64,000 nt of DNA, taken from NCBI GenBank assembly GCA_036850595.1, contig CM072148.1, positions 19,958,731-20,022,730 of the forward strand. Direction: 5' to 3'. The notes beneath the pieces are model-generated. The model worked only from the letters and a program-made list of their open reading frames with translations. It did no database searches and was not told the DNA's origin. The stretch comes from Rhyacichthys aspro. Taxonomy: Eukaryota; Chordata; Actinopteri; Gobiiformes; Rhyacichthyidae. A program made the position numbers and the translations under genes. Below are positions 11,672 through 21,399 of this stretch, piece after piece. Numbering within the stretch: the stretch's first letter is position 1; each line of letters opens with the position of its first letter.

Positions 11672-13300
11672 ACCCACTTCTGCTAAAGAGCTGACTTCAA
11701 TAATAGGAACATTGGGTCTAAGCTGTGTTCAGTAGTTTCAACATTTAACTGCTTACAAATGCTAGCAGTAATGTACTGTCAAATAGTTAGCAATAGACAC
11801 TTAAGATGGAGATCATAGAGCTGCAGGGCTCTGCGTATCTCTGACCATTCAATAATTTAAACCCATTATGATGAATTAGAAAATAAGGTCCTGTGGTTTT
11901 TATCACTCATATTAAATGTTTCCACCAAATCCCGTGAGGTTTGCTTATTCTCTTCATACATTTTCATTTCTATATGGAGTCACAGCCTTTACTATCACAT
12001 CAGCCTCAGAGCAAGAAGAGTGTGGGTGTGATCCCTGTGATGCCCTTTTTTGTGTGAACTTGAGTTGATCTTTAACAAAATAAAAGCCTAGTACATACTC
12101 CACAAGAACAGAGAAATTTGAGGTGGCAAGAACAAGAATAAAGTTAGTTCTGACCTGGGCATTTCATGCTTCACAAGAAACCCAAGAGCAGAACTCTTTT
12201 CTGTATTAACTTCAGTTTTCTGACAAATCACACAGTAGTTCTTGGACACCCACAAGAAAAAAGTTCTGCCCAATTGATGTGTCAAGAACAAGCTGCAAGA
12301 ACTCCCAAACCAGGGCTACAAGAACAAAATGCAGCCCTGGAAGGGAGAACAAATTTCTCTGTTCTTGCAGAGTATGTATCAGCCATATAATGACATTGTA
12401 TTTGATGATTGTATTGTGTAGAAAGACTTAAACAATAATGATACTCAAATGTTGATGAAGCGTCTGAACAATAAATTTCATAAGAGCATTGGACGGTTGA
12501 TCTCTGTAGACTCCAGGTCAGAGCCACATGAAGTTGTTCCATCAAAACCAAACAAAGATGAAACTCAAACACAACTACTCATTGACATATACATACAGAT
12601 GCATCTAAAGAAATAACCTACACTTTAATAAACTTTAACTGTAACTTTAACACTGTCACTCCAGGAGTCCTCCAAGAAAACGTTTTTATTTTTTTAATCT
12701 CTTTACCTTTTCATTTGTAGTAAGTTATTACTAAAGTTTTGTATTGCAGAGAGCAATAGAAGTAGTGTATTTCAAGTTAATGTTATCACTAGATTATGGA
12801 AAACATCATAAATACTCCTAATAATAATACTAATAAAGATTTAAGAACAATTATTTTTGTAACTAGTTCACCCACAGGGATAGTGGACCAGCCTGACAGA
12901 GAAAAAACTAAATCTGATGAAAAAGTGGTAACAGTGTATAACTGTAACAACAATATTTATAAAATGCTTAGTTAAACTGTATCCTGCTCATATTTGTAAA
13001 TATTTGTTTTACTTGTATTCACTGAATTTCAAAGAAAGCCCACACCTGTATGGGTCAGACTGCTATCAGTGCCACCCAGTGTGTTTGGAGCTCTCTGTAA
13101 ATATTGCACAGAACCCAAGATTTTTATAAAAAAGTACATTTTTTCATTTTCAGACACAAAAATAGCATGTAGGGAAATAGTTGAACAACTTTTGGAAAAG
13201 GTCAGATACATGTAATTATATTTAGAAAAGCAGAGAAGTGGTCAAGCCTCACACTCACTGCCTGCAGACGAGTGTCTGTGTGAGGTTTAGGGTTTGTTTA
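11672..13300. other. Spacer between H2B-1 and H1
   Basis: Apart from the MITE at 12092-12378 I see only AT-rich unique sequence and no coding signal. Confidence 0.5.
12092..12378. mobile_element. 287-bp MITE with 29-bp terminal inverted repeats
   Basis: The left end at 12092-12120 begins TACATACTCCACAAGAACAG and runs on to AGAAATTTG. The right end at 12350-12378 is its reverse complement with 27 of 29 positions matching; only the two bases after TACATACTC differ. The terminal TA suggests a Tc1/mariner-type TA target, but that is an inference. The interior is rich in CAAGAAC and GTTCTTG words and has no ORF. Confidence 0.75.
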
Positions 13301-13304
13301 AACT

Positions 13305-13478
13305 AAACACAGTAAACAGCACTGCTCTGCATCACTTTAATAAAAGGAGAAACTTCTCGGTTTTCGGCTCATTCATTGTCAGCTTTCAGGGGTTTTGTTA
13401 AATTCGTTTTAAAGCCTAAAAACTGTGAAGAGAAAACACAAATAGAGACCCTTTCATACCGCACCCAGCAGCCATTGG
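13305..13478 (+). promoter_or_regulatory. H1 promoter
   Basis: AAACACA, the H1-specific box, occurs at 13305-13311 and again at 13434-13440. A TATA-like TTTAATAAAAG lies at 13337-13347 and an inverted CCAAT (ATTGG) at 13474-13478. The transcription start was not located. Confidence 0.55.
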
Positions 13479-13581
13479 CCCATTGAGTCTATATGGTTCT
13501 CATGGTGTGTTTAAGGACCTCTGGTTTTCGCAGCGAAGCATTAGACTCTGTTCAGATCCTGCTCCGAGTGTTACTGAAACT

Positions 13582-14193
13582 ATGGCAGAAGTTGCTCCCG
13601 CCGCCGCTCCGGCTAAAGCCGCCAAGAAGAAAGCGGCCAAACCGAAGAAGAGTGGCCCCAGCGTCAGCGAGCTCATCGTGAAAGCCGTGTCCGCCTCCAA
13701 GGAGCGGAGCGGCGTGTCTCTGGCCGCCCTCAAGAAGGCTCTGACGGCCGCGGGATACGATGCGGACAAAAATAAAGCCCGCGTCAAGATCGCCGTCAAG
13801 AAACTGGTGGCGAAGGGGACTCTGGTCCAGACCAAGGGCACCGGGGCATCAGGCTCCTTCAAGATGAGCAAGAAGACCGACACCAAGGCTAAGAAACCCG
13901 CCAAGAAAGCTCCGACTAAAGCAAAGAAGCCCGCAGCGGTTAAAAAGCCCAAGGCAGCCAAGAAAGCTGCGACCCCCAAGAAGGCTAAGAAGTCCCCGAA
14001 GAAGGTCGCCAAGCCCGCGGCAGCGGCCAAGAAAGCAGCCAAAAGCCCCAAGAAGGCAAAGAGCCCCAAGAAAGTGGCTAAAAAGGCTCCCGCAGCAAAG
14101 AAAGCTGCCCCTAAGAAAGCTGCTCCGAAGAAAGTTGCTCCGAAGAAAGCCGCCAAGCCTAAAGCCAAGAAGGCAGCACCCAAGAAGAAGTAA
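13582..14193 (+). CDS. H1: Linker histone H1
   Basis: The gene encodes 203 residues. I chose the ATG at 13582 (MAEVAPAAAPAKAAKKK) over an in-frame ATG 99 bp upstream because linker histones start this way and the upstream extension is not histone-like. The winged-helix globular domain spans about residues 32-105 (GPSVSELIVKAVSASKERSG to TGASGSFKM). The C-terminal half is a lysine/alanine/proline-rich tail with several SPKK-type phosphorylation and DNA-binding motifs. H1 binds linker DNA at the nucleosome entry/exit point. The protein is intronless and followed by a histone stem-loop, so it is a replication-dependent subtype. It is the only H1 gene in the window. Confidence 0.96.
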   Translation: MAEVAPAAAPAKAAKKKAAKPKKSGPSVSELIVKAVSASKERSGVSLAALKKALTAAGYDADKNKARVKIAVKKLVAKGTLVQTKGTGASGSFKMSKKTDTKAKKPAKKAPTKAKKPAAVKKPKAAKKAATPKKAKKSPKKVAKPAAAAKKAAKSPKKAKSPKKVAKKAPAAKKAAPKKAAPKKVAPKKAAKPKAKKAAPKKK

Positions 14194-14222
14194 ATATGCC
14201 TTCAATGTTGAAACTTCACAAA

Positions 14223-14238
14223 GGCTCTTTTAAGAGCC
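14223..14238 (+). terminator. Histone mRNA 3' stem-loop (H1)
   Basis: GGCTCTTTTAAGAGCC followed by ACCCAC, 30 bp after the H1 stop codon. Confidence 0.95.
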
Positions 14239-14468
14239 ACCCACTACTCTCTTAAGAGCACTACTTCACTGTTTTACTTTTATATTTTTTTGGTGCATAA
14301 TTTCATATTTTCTCTGCTGTAAATATGTAGCAAGTATTGTCAGTGTAACTTTTTGTTATGTTGTTTGCTTCGCTTTTATTTTGCACACTAAAATATTTCA
14401 AATTATAATTATATTTCATGCTGTTGTACGATTTTATACTTTCAGAGCGGTGCCTCATGGTAAGTATT

Positions 14469-14960
14469 TCTTATTGTCCAGTGTTTTTCTTCTTTTATGG
14501 TGTGTTTTAATACTGTTATTGTCCATGTATATTTGTTTGGTGACCTTTCTCCTTGTTTTCTAGATTTTGGCGGTGGTTATTGCAATGACTAATTGAAAAA
14601 GTAACTGTTTTGGTGAAGCTTTTCTTGAAGGAGTCCATATTATGACAGTGATAGTTACAGGTGAAGGTGAGTCCAAGTGAGGTTCTTTTCTGCCAGATTT
14701 CTTGAGATGGTGTTGTGTTTCGTCCTCAAAACAGTTCTGCATTGGACTTGTGTTTTGATCATACATGATATTAAGGAGTTTTATGAGGGATAGTGTATCA
14801 TTATTTGAATACTGACTCCACCGCGGCGAGCCAGTACATTATACAGCCACCAAATACAGTCATTTACCTTGTTAAAAATAATTTTGCTTGGTAAGCCTGA
14901 CCAGTCCAAAGTATGTTTGCTAGTAAAATCTCCACACAACAATTTATATCTGGGCCTTTG
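14469..14960 (+). repeat. Direct-repeat segment A (paired with 19117-19705)
   Basis: Long shared blocks include TTATTGTCCAGT, GTTATTGCAATGACTAATTG and, at the far end, ACATTATACAGCCACCA followed by AGTCATTTACCTTGTTAAAA. Between these blocks the two copies differ, and this copy carries a 22-bp piece identical to H4 coding sequence at 14813-14834. No coding function is visible. Confidence 0.65.
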
Positions 14961-15555
14961 ATATGTCTTTCCCTACCTCGGGATGATTAACAAAACTGTA
15001 AATCTACAGGCTATTTTTCATCTGTAGTCCCAGGACTGATGTTAAAAGTCAGGCTAAAACAGAAGGAATAAAATTATATAATTACATAACATTGCAACAA
15101 TAACACACAGTGTACAACTATTATAGAGTAAATACACAACAGAAGGACCAGAGACACAACAGTCAGACACAAGCAAGAGGACAGCAGGGGGCAGCAAAAT
15201 GTAGTCAGTGCTCACAATGCTGGTTGTTAACGAGCCATTTCTTAAGCTGTATCTTAAATGCATGATAGGTGTTCAGGTTGAAGAAGGAATATGGTGATGG
15301 GGGCGTGATTGCATTCTGTAGTTCAGGCTGTGAATGACGTGTGTGTATTATTCCATTATCATTCCTTGCCTTCGCAGGTCTGTTGTTGAGATGTGACTGA
15401 GAACATTACTGTTTAGACCCTGCATTTCACATCTTTCTCTGACCCACAATCCTCTGCTTGACCTGGATTCACACCATGTCTTTACATCCATCCACTCAAG
15501 GCCACGGGACTGAATCTTAATTCCCGCTCAAACCTACACACTGCCTCATTCTTGT

Positions 15556-15655
15556 GTGTTCAAACACCAACCTGTGCGCCATCCACGCCAAGAGGGTCAC
15601 CATCATGCCCAAAGACATCCAGCTGGCTCGGCGCATCCGCGGAGAGAGGGCTTAG
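15556..15655 (+). pseudogene. 5'-truncated histone H3 pseudogene
   Basis: From about 15570 the sequence reads the H3 C-terminus in frame ([20 protein letters not shown], then RRIRGERA and TAG at 15653-15655). The first 110 or so codons are absent, and upstream sequence is unrelated apart from a few H3-like bases with a small deletion near 15560. The 3' flank, including an intact stem-loop, is homologous to the 3' flank of the intact H3 gene at 28 kb. This remnant arose from a duplicated histone unit rather than from an mRNA. Confidence 0.9.
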
Positions 15656-15660
15656 ACTGT

Positions 15661-16150
15661 CCGCCTCTGCATCAACCACACAACGGCTCTTTTAAGAGCC
15701 ACTACTTTCAACTAAAGACAAACTTTTCCTGTTGTCAAATTTAAAAAGGTTAAATTAATTTATGTTAAATAAGCAAAGCATTTAGGTCCTGAATAGCTGT
15801 AATGTATGGAATAGCCCCTATATTGCACAGAATATTTTCAACATGGATAAAGTGTTGCACAAAAGATAAATTGTTACTAGTTCATGAATTCCCTCCCTAA
15901 AATGGATACAAAGGCTCAAAGCAGTAAATTTTAGGTGTAGATTGAGAATCACCCTGAAATCCAGCATTTAGTCTCTCCTCACATAGTAACTTATTTTTTA
16001 ACAGGTCATTGTTTCTTTTGTTGGATCCAGTGTTGCAGGAATCAAACTGGAGCCTATTGTCTAGAAATGTGCTTTAAAAAGTGTCACCACTATTTAACTG
16101 GCTCAGTAGGTACAGCAGGGCATCCAATAACCGGAGGGTTGGCAGTTTGA
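15661..16150 (+). repeat. H3 3'-flank duplication (inverted partner 27741-28141)
   Basis: About 400-490 bp downstream of the H3 pseudogene matches the reverse complement of the region downstream of the intact H3 gene. Shared blocks include AATGTATGGAATAGCCCC and GGTCATTGTTTCTTTTGTTG. The match continues into the head of a SINE. Small indels separate the copies. Confidence 0.8.
15685..15700 (+). terminator. Histone stem-loop left at H3 pseudogene
   Basis: GGCTCTTTTAAGAGCC is intact 30 bp after the pseudogene stop codon, and the following CACTACTTTCAACTAAAGAC matches the flank of the functional H3 gene. Confidence 0.9.
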
Positions 16151-16435
16151 TTCCCACTCCCTCCTGTTCATGCTGTAAGGAGGGAGCCTCACAGTATGAG
16201 CTTGTGTCCTTGGGCAAGACACTCCAGTGTCTGTGGCTCTGGTGTATGAATGTGTGAGTATGTTTGGTGGTGGTCAGAGAGGCCATAGGTGCAGAATGGC
16301 TGCCACGTCTCAAGCTACCTCTCTACCTCTGTGGCTACAGAGTAGTTTACCACCACCAGTGTGACTGTGGACCCAATTGTGAAGCACGTTGAGTGCCATG
16401 AAAAGTGCTAAATAAATCTAATCCATTATTATAAA
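16085..16435 (+). mobile_element. tRNA-derived SINE, full-length-looking
   Basis: The head has Pol III-like boxes (TGGCTCAGTAGGTAC and GGTTGGCAGTTTGATTCC). It is followed by the fish-type body GTGTCCTTGGGCAAGACAC and the tail GTGCTAAATAAATCTAATCC. A copy in reverse orientation lies at 24398-24712, and a head-only fragment lies at 27741-27800. Confidence 0.8.
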
Positions 16436-16879
16436 TTTTAAAATTTTATTGGGAATGGAAATGAATCTAAAGTTGGTGTATGACAAGTGGTTATAGTTTT
16501 TAAAGCAAGATTAAATATAGATTGGACTCAAATTATCCAATTATGTGCCAAATGTACCAAACTGTGTTACATGCATATTAGCACTCTTCTGATCCCAAAA
16601 AACACATATTGATATTGTGACTACAAATTCCCTTCCTAGATTATGTTTTTTCAATTTTTCAGATATCCATATTTTAGCAGTGTAGACATGCATCTCCATA
16701 AAACGTCATGCTATTTAGGCAAGAGATAAACTATACAACAGGTTCAATTGAATTATAAGTATTTTTATTGACATTGTTTCCTGAATGAAATAGTATTTAA
16801 AAAGTAATATTACAAAGAAACAAAAGCAAAATCACCTGTAAAATAACAATAAAATAAAAATAATTTCTACCTTTATGTA

Positions 16880-17830
16880 AAAACTTTATTTTAATAAAAG
16901 TACAAAGGTACAAAAAACATCAAGACTTTACAGCCCCCTCTGATAATGCCACTCGCCATAACAGTTCCTGCCTGGTACAAAACAGGCACATCACAGCACT
17001 CACAGCCTACAGGAGTCTTCTTGTGGCAGAGTTTACAAAGCTTCCTGCAGAGGCTGCCTGTAAAAAAGATGAGTTTGTGTGTTGTTTTCTGGCCAGGAGT
17101 TGGTTGACGGTGTAAGGTTAAAGTTGTAGGACTTCCGCTGTCTGTAAGTTTTTCAATCAGTGCATCTCTGAATGCTTCCTGTGTCAGATGACAGTCCTGA
17201 TGTTCTGTGTTGTACATGACATATGCATTGACAAAAGCAATGTCCAGAAAGTGGTAAAAAATGTGCGGTACTTTCACAGTACTGTTCATTGTCCCTGATC
17301 CACCTCATCCTCCCCCGAGGGTCCGTCCTTTCAAAGTCATTGTTTGTGGTTTTAGGAAATCCAACTCTGTTTGTGCGAATGGTGCCACAAGCTCCAATCT
17401 GTTGGTCTTTGAACATGAGAAGGCTTGTATAAAAATTGTCCACAAAAAGGTGGTAGACAGCTCCCAGTTTTTCTATGTCCATGAGAGACATCTCAGAGTC
17501 ATAGCTTAGTCCTTTACTACTATTGGAGAGCTTGGCCTCATAAACAAAGAAACTGAAACCTGTGTGTAGCCTGTTTCTGAGTCTGCAAGCACAATAGTAG
17601 CAAATAGTATGAAACCCCACTTTGCAGGCTTGTTTTTAATGTATTGCTTTAGTCCATTCCTTGCTTTGACGCAACCAATCTTTCATTTCAATGACCTGCA
17701 CATATTTCTAAATTTATTTCTCGAGATGACAAATTCAGGGAACGAAATGTTGTACAATCTGTACTGTCTCCAGTAGTCTACCAGTTCTGGCAGCCGCACT
17801 AATCCCATATCAAATGTGTAAAGACCTGAA
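16880..17830 (-). pseudogene. Degenerate piggyBac-type transposase (PGBD-like)
   Basis: Read on the minus strand in three frames, the fragments run in the family order. First, RLPELVDYWRQYRLYNISFP then FVISRNKFRNM (17826-17683). Next, LKQYIKNKPAKWGF then LADSETGYT and VYHLFVDNFYTS, which holds the second catalytic Asp, and CGTIRTNRVGFP (17660-17330). Last, FYHFLDIAFVNAYVMYN, and a cysteine cluster C-x2-C-x2-C ending GCECCDVPV (17300-16900), which resembles the C-terminal zinc-binding domain. Frameshifts and a missing stretch before the C-terminal part show it is dead. No terminal repeats were identified. Its 5' end abuts the H4 copy 2 promoter. Confidence 0.82.
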
Positions 17831-17875
17831 CCAAAAGTTGTTAACATGAATGAACAAAGAAAACAGTTCTCATTG

Positions 17876-18323
<448 letters not shown>

Positions 18324-18349
18324 AGATACACGTCTCAGACCAAACCAAA

Positions 18350-18365
18350 GGCTCTTTTAAGAGCC
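18350..18365 (+). terminator. Histone mRNA 3' stem-loop (H4 copy 2)
   Basis: GGCTCTTTTAAGAGCC with the flank ACCCACC, 26 bp after the stop codon. Confidence 0.95.
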
Positions 18366-19116
18366 ACCCACCTTTACTCAAAGAGTACCAGCTTCGTTCA
18401 TATTAATTCATTAAGACTGTATGGCTTGCCATAAATGTCTATGTATGTGATAAGTCCATACTAAATTAGCAAGAAGTACAATAAACCAAAAAAACAATTT
18501 TCTAGTTTGGAAAATGATTAAGTTTAATGAAGAATGAATGAACCTTGCAGCCAGATGGTTCGTTTCTTTAGGCTTCTTGTGCACAAATTCTCCAGCTGAC
18601 ATATATTGTAGGTTTTATCATTGTTAAATTGTAGATGATGGTCTCTGCACCACCTTGAGAATTGATCTTCTGCAGCAGTGTGACAGCTCAAGGTAGAATT
18701 CTTTATGAGCAGACTTAACACAATGTGATCTGAACATTTCTATATAACTATATAGTATACAGTTAACACAGTCATTTGTAAATAATGTGAACAAGAGTGA
18801 ACAAACACAACCCTGCTGCTTGTCACTGTATGTGTGCCAAGTTAAACCTGACTTGTTGTGGCCAATTAGTTAAAACAATACCATTTCATTAAAAAAGGAT
18901 TCACATTGAGACTTACTAGTTTCTTAAGGAGAATATGAGGTATAATTGAATTAAAAGCTGGACTAAAATCAACAAACACCAGGAAGCAGGATTTTCTAGA
19001 TGTTTAAGTACAAGGTACATTGTTGTGGAAATGGCATCACTCGAGCAATGGCTCCAACTGCCTGTGAAATTCATCTGTTACAGCCAGGTGTGCCAGCCTA
19101 AGGCACACAACTGGCT
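18366..19116. other. Spacer after H4-2, nothing recognised
   Basis: AT-rich. Short ORFs show no family resemblance I can name. Confidence 0.45.
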
Positions 19117-19705
19117 GTTTATTGTCCAGTTTTTTTTCTTCTTTTTGTTGTTCTTTTGTGGTGTGTTTGAATAGTGTTATTGTCCATGTATATTTGTTTG
19201 GTGGTGATCTTTCTCCTTGTTTTCTAGATTTTGACGGTGGTTATTGCAATGACTAATTGAAAAAGTAACTGTTTTGGTGAAAGCTTTTCTTGAAGAAGTC
19301 TAAATATGATTGAGTGATAGTTACAGGTGAAGGTGAGTCCGAGTGAGGTTATTTTCTGCCAGATTTCTTGAGATTGATACCAGTCCATGAGTAGGTGTTG
19401 TGTTTCGTCTTCAAAACAGTTCTGCATTGTACATTGTTTTGTTTTGACAAACCAACTCCAAGACACGGTGTCTCTTACTGGGAGCCTGTTAACAGAGATC
19501 AACCATCGTCCGTCATGTCTCTTATGATTTTATCATATAAGTTGATATTAATCTTGTACATTATACAGCCACCATATACAGTCATTTACCTTGTTAAAAA
19601 TAATTTTGCTTGGTAAGCCTGACCAGTCCAAAGTATGTTTGCTAGTAAAATCTCCACACAACAATTTAAAATCTGGGCCTTTGATATGTCTTTCCCTACC
19701 TTTTC
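19117..19705 (+). repeat. Direct-repeat segment B (paired with 14469-14960)
   Basis: It shares the blocks listed for segment A in the same order, with extra sequence in the middle (about 19380-19556) that segment A lacks or has replaced. Its nature, duplicated host DNA or a transposon, is unresolved. Confidence 0.65.
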
Positions 19706-20199
19706 TTCCACAATTTTACACCCCCGCTCATGGGGCTTTTCTAGCAATGCCCATTGACACATTTTTAATGAATGCTGTTTTTAATTTTAACCCCATATCT
19801 GTGGCACCTAACCCACCATATTTACGTCAATACGCCAATTTTCTTTTGAAGGTAAGACACGGAATGGATACCACAATTTTCAGTGAAGCCATTTATGGTT
19901 AAAGTTCAGGGGAAGGTTTGTCATCGATTCTTTTTACTTTTCCATTGGAGCTATGTTTTACTCATATGCATTGGACTGTTGTATATGTATTATCAGCTTT
20001 GCGTTCTATTGAATCAGGAGCACTAAATTCTGGTGGAAAAGGAGTCAGATCCAGGCACATTAGGAGCAACATATGAATGTGGGGGGAGGTACTTGTATCA
20101 TGTTATTCTGGAGAGATTAAACTTTTATCACTGCTGGAGCTACTACTTTCAGACTCATCAGAATCAGTGTTTTTAGATGGATTGGCAGAGTTTTCCTCA

Positions 20200-20925
20200 C
20201 CTGAAGTGCTTAGGTCATGAAAGATTGGTGTCTGGTCAGGCTCATGTTTGTCAGGTGAGATAAGGAAGAGGAGGCAACTCCGAGGTTGGCTGGTATAGGT
20301 TGGTATAGAGCCAGGTTGCAGTGGCGGCTGTTGCTTAAGGATAGGTTGTATATCTGGCTGTTGTTAGGTGGATGAAGGTTGGGCAGTGGACCCACACCGT
20401 TGGGTTTTAACCTTGTTAGAGTATGAAGAGGGGCAGGTGATGTAAATGTGGCACTCTCCCCACACAAGCAACAATCAAGCATCAAGCTTACAATCAAGCT
20501 TTTTGGCTAAAGCTACCACATCTCCAACACTTGATGAGAGCACATTGTTTGACTTGGTGGTCAGTAGATTGGCAGATAAAGCAAGTTACTGATTGTCCTG
20601 TATAAATAATTCTGCCATTGTTTGGGCCCACTGAAATTGAATTTGGAATTTGAGTTAAATGTCCATTAGCATCGTTTTTTTAGTTGAACTTTGTATTTTC
20701 TAATGCCATACCAGATGCTGAATCTGTCCAAAGGGTTGATGGTTTGAAGAATCTTATAGTACCTTTGGAGGTAAAGTTTGATGTCTTCATCTGCAATCCT
20801 TCCAGTCCAGAACTTAACAATAACAGTACTTGTATCCATTTGAATGGAAGATTCAATTGTCCAAGCCTTTCATTTTGAATCAGAAGCTTCGGGGGCTTCA
20901 CTGCTAGGAAGTGTTGCAAGGCTTT
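20200..20925 (-). pseudogene. Retroelement gag/ORF1-like relic with CCHC zinc knuckles
   Basis: The minus strand around 20870-20690 reads DTSTVIVKFWTGRIADEDIK and then PLDRFSIWYGIRKYKVQLKK. After a frameshift near 20680 it reads IPNSISVGPNNGRIIYTGQ and a zinc knuckle CFICQSTDHQVKQC, followed by the start of a second (CWRCG). This resembles the ZCCHC3-like gag/ORF1 proteins spread through fish genomes by retroelements; that assignment is from memory. The frame is broken by a shift and stops, so the element is inactive. No reverse transcriptase was found next to it. Confidence 0.7.
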
Positions 20926-21399
20926 GTTGATCTATAACAGAGTAGCACTGCCAGGTTGGGCTGGAACACAGCGTCGCTAACCTAAGCACGCACACATACA
21001 TACACACTCAACACTTACCTGTCTGACCCATTTTTTGGTCTCCCGGCCGTTCACTCCGTTCCCCTGGTCATTTTACTGTCTGTCAGCCATCATAGTAGTC
21101 ACGGGTGCACACTTGGCCACTGTTAAACCGCTTTCATCCCATAGTTTATCAGTTATCAAACTTTCAGCCAGTATCCACTTCACATACACAAGCTTCCACT
21201 GTCAGACTGGGCACCGTCTTGTGTGTTAATTAACTGGGGTAGGGGCATCAGGGTTTAAAAGAAGGCCTTTCTCCAGCACCTGAGTAGTGTGTGCCTGGCC
21301 TTGTTACAGAGAAGGTAACCAGAGAGCCACTGACGGTCAGAATTGCATTGATGAGTATTTGTGTTATTGCTGAGATTGTAAATACTGTAAATACAATTT

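Noticed and set aside
13483..13581. N-terminal extension of H1 from an upstream ATG
   Set aside because: The extension has no H1 similarity and MAEVAPAAAP is the usual H1 start.
13500..14183. 227-residue hydrophobic-looking ORF antisense to H1
   Set aside because: It is the reverse translation of lysine/alanine-rich H1 codons (reads Phe/Leu/Ala); not a membrane protein.
16085..16435. Functional tRNA gene
   Set aside because: A- and B-box-like sequences are present but no cloverleaf or anticodon arm can be drawn, and the body is a known SINE type.
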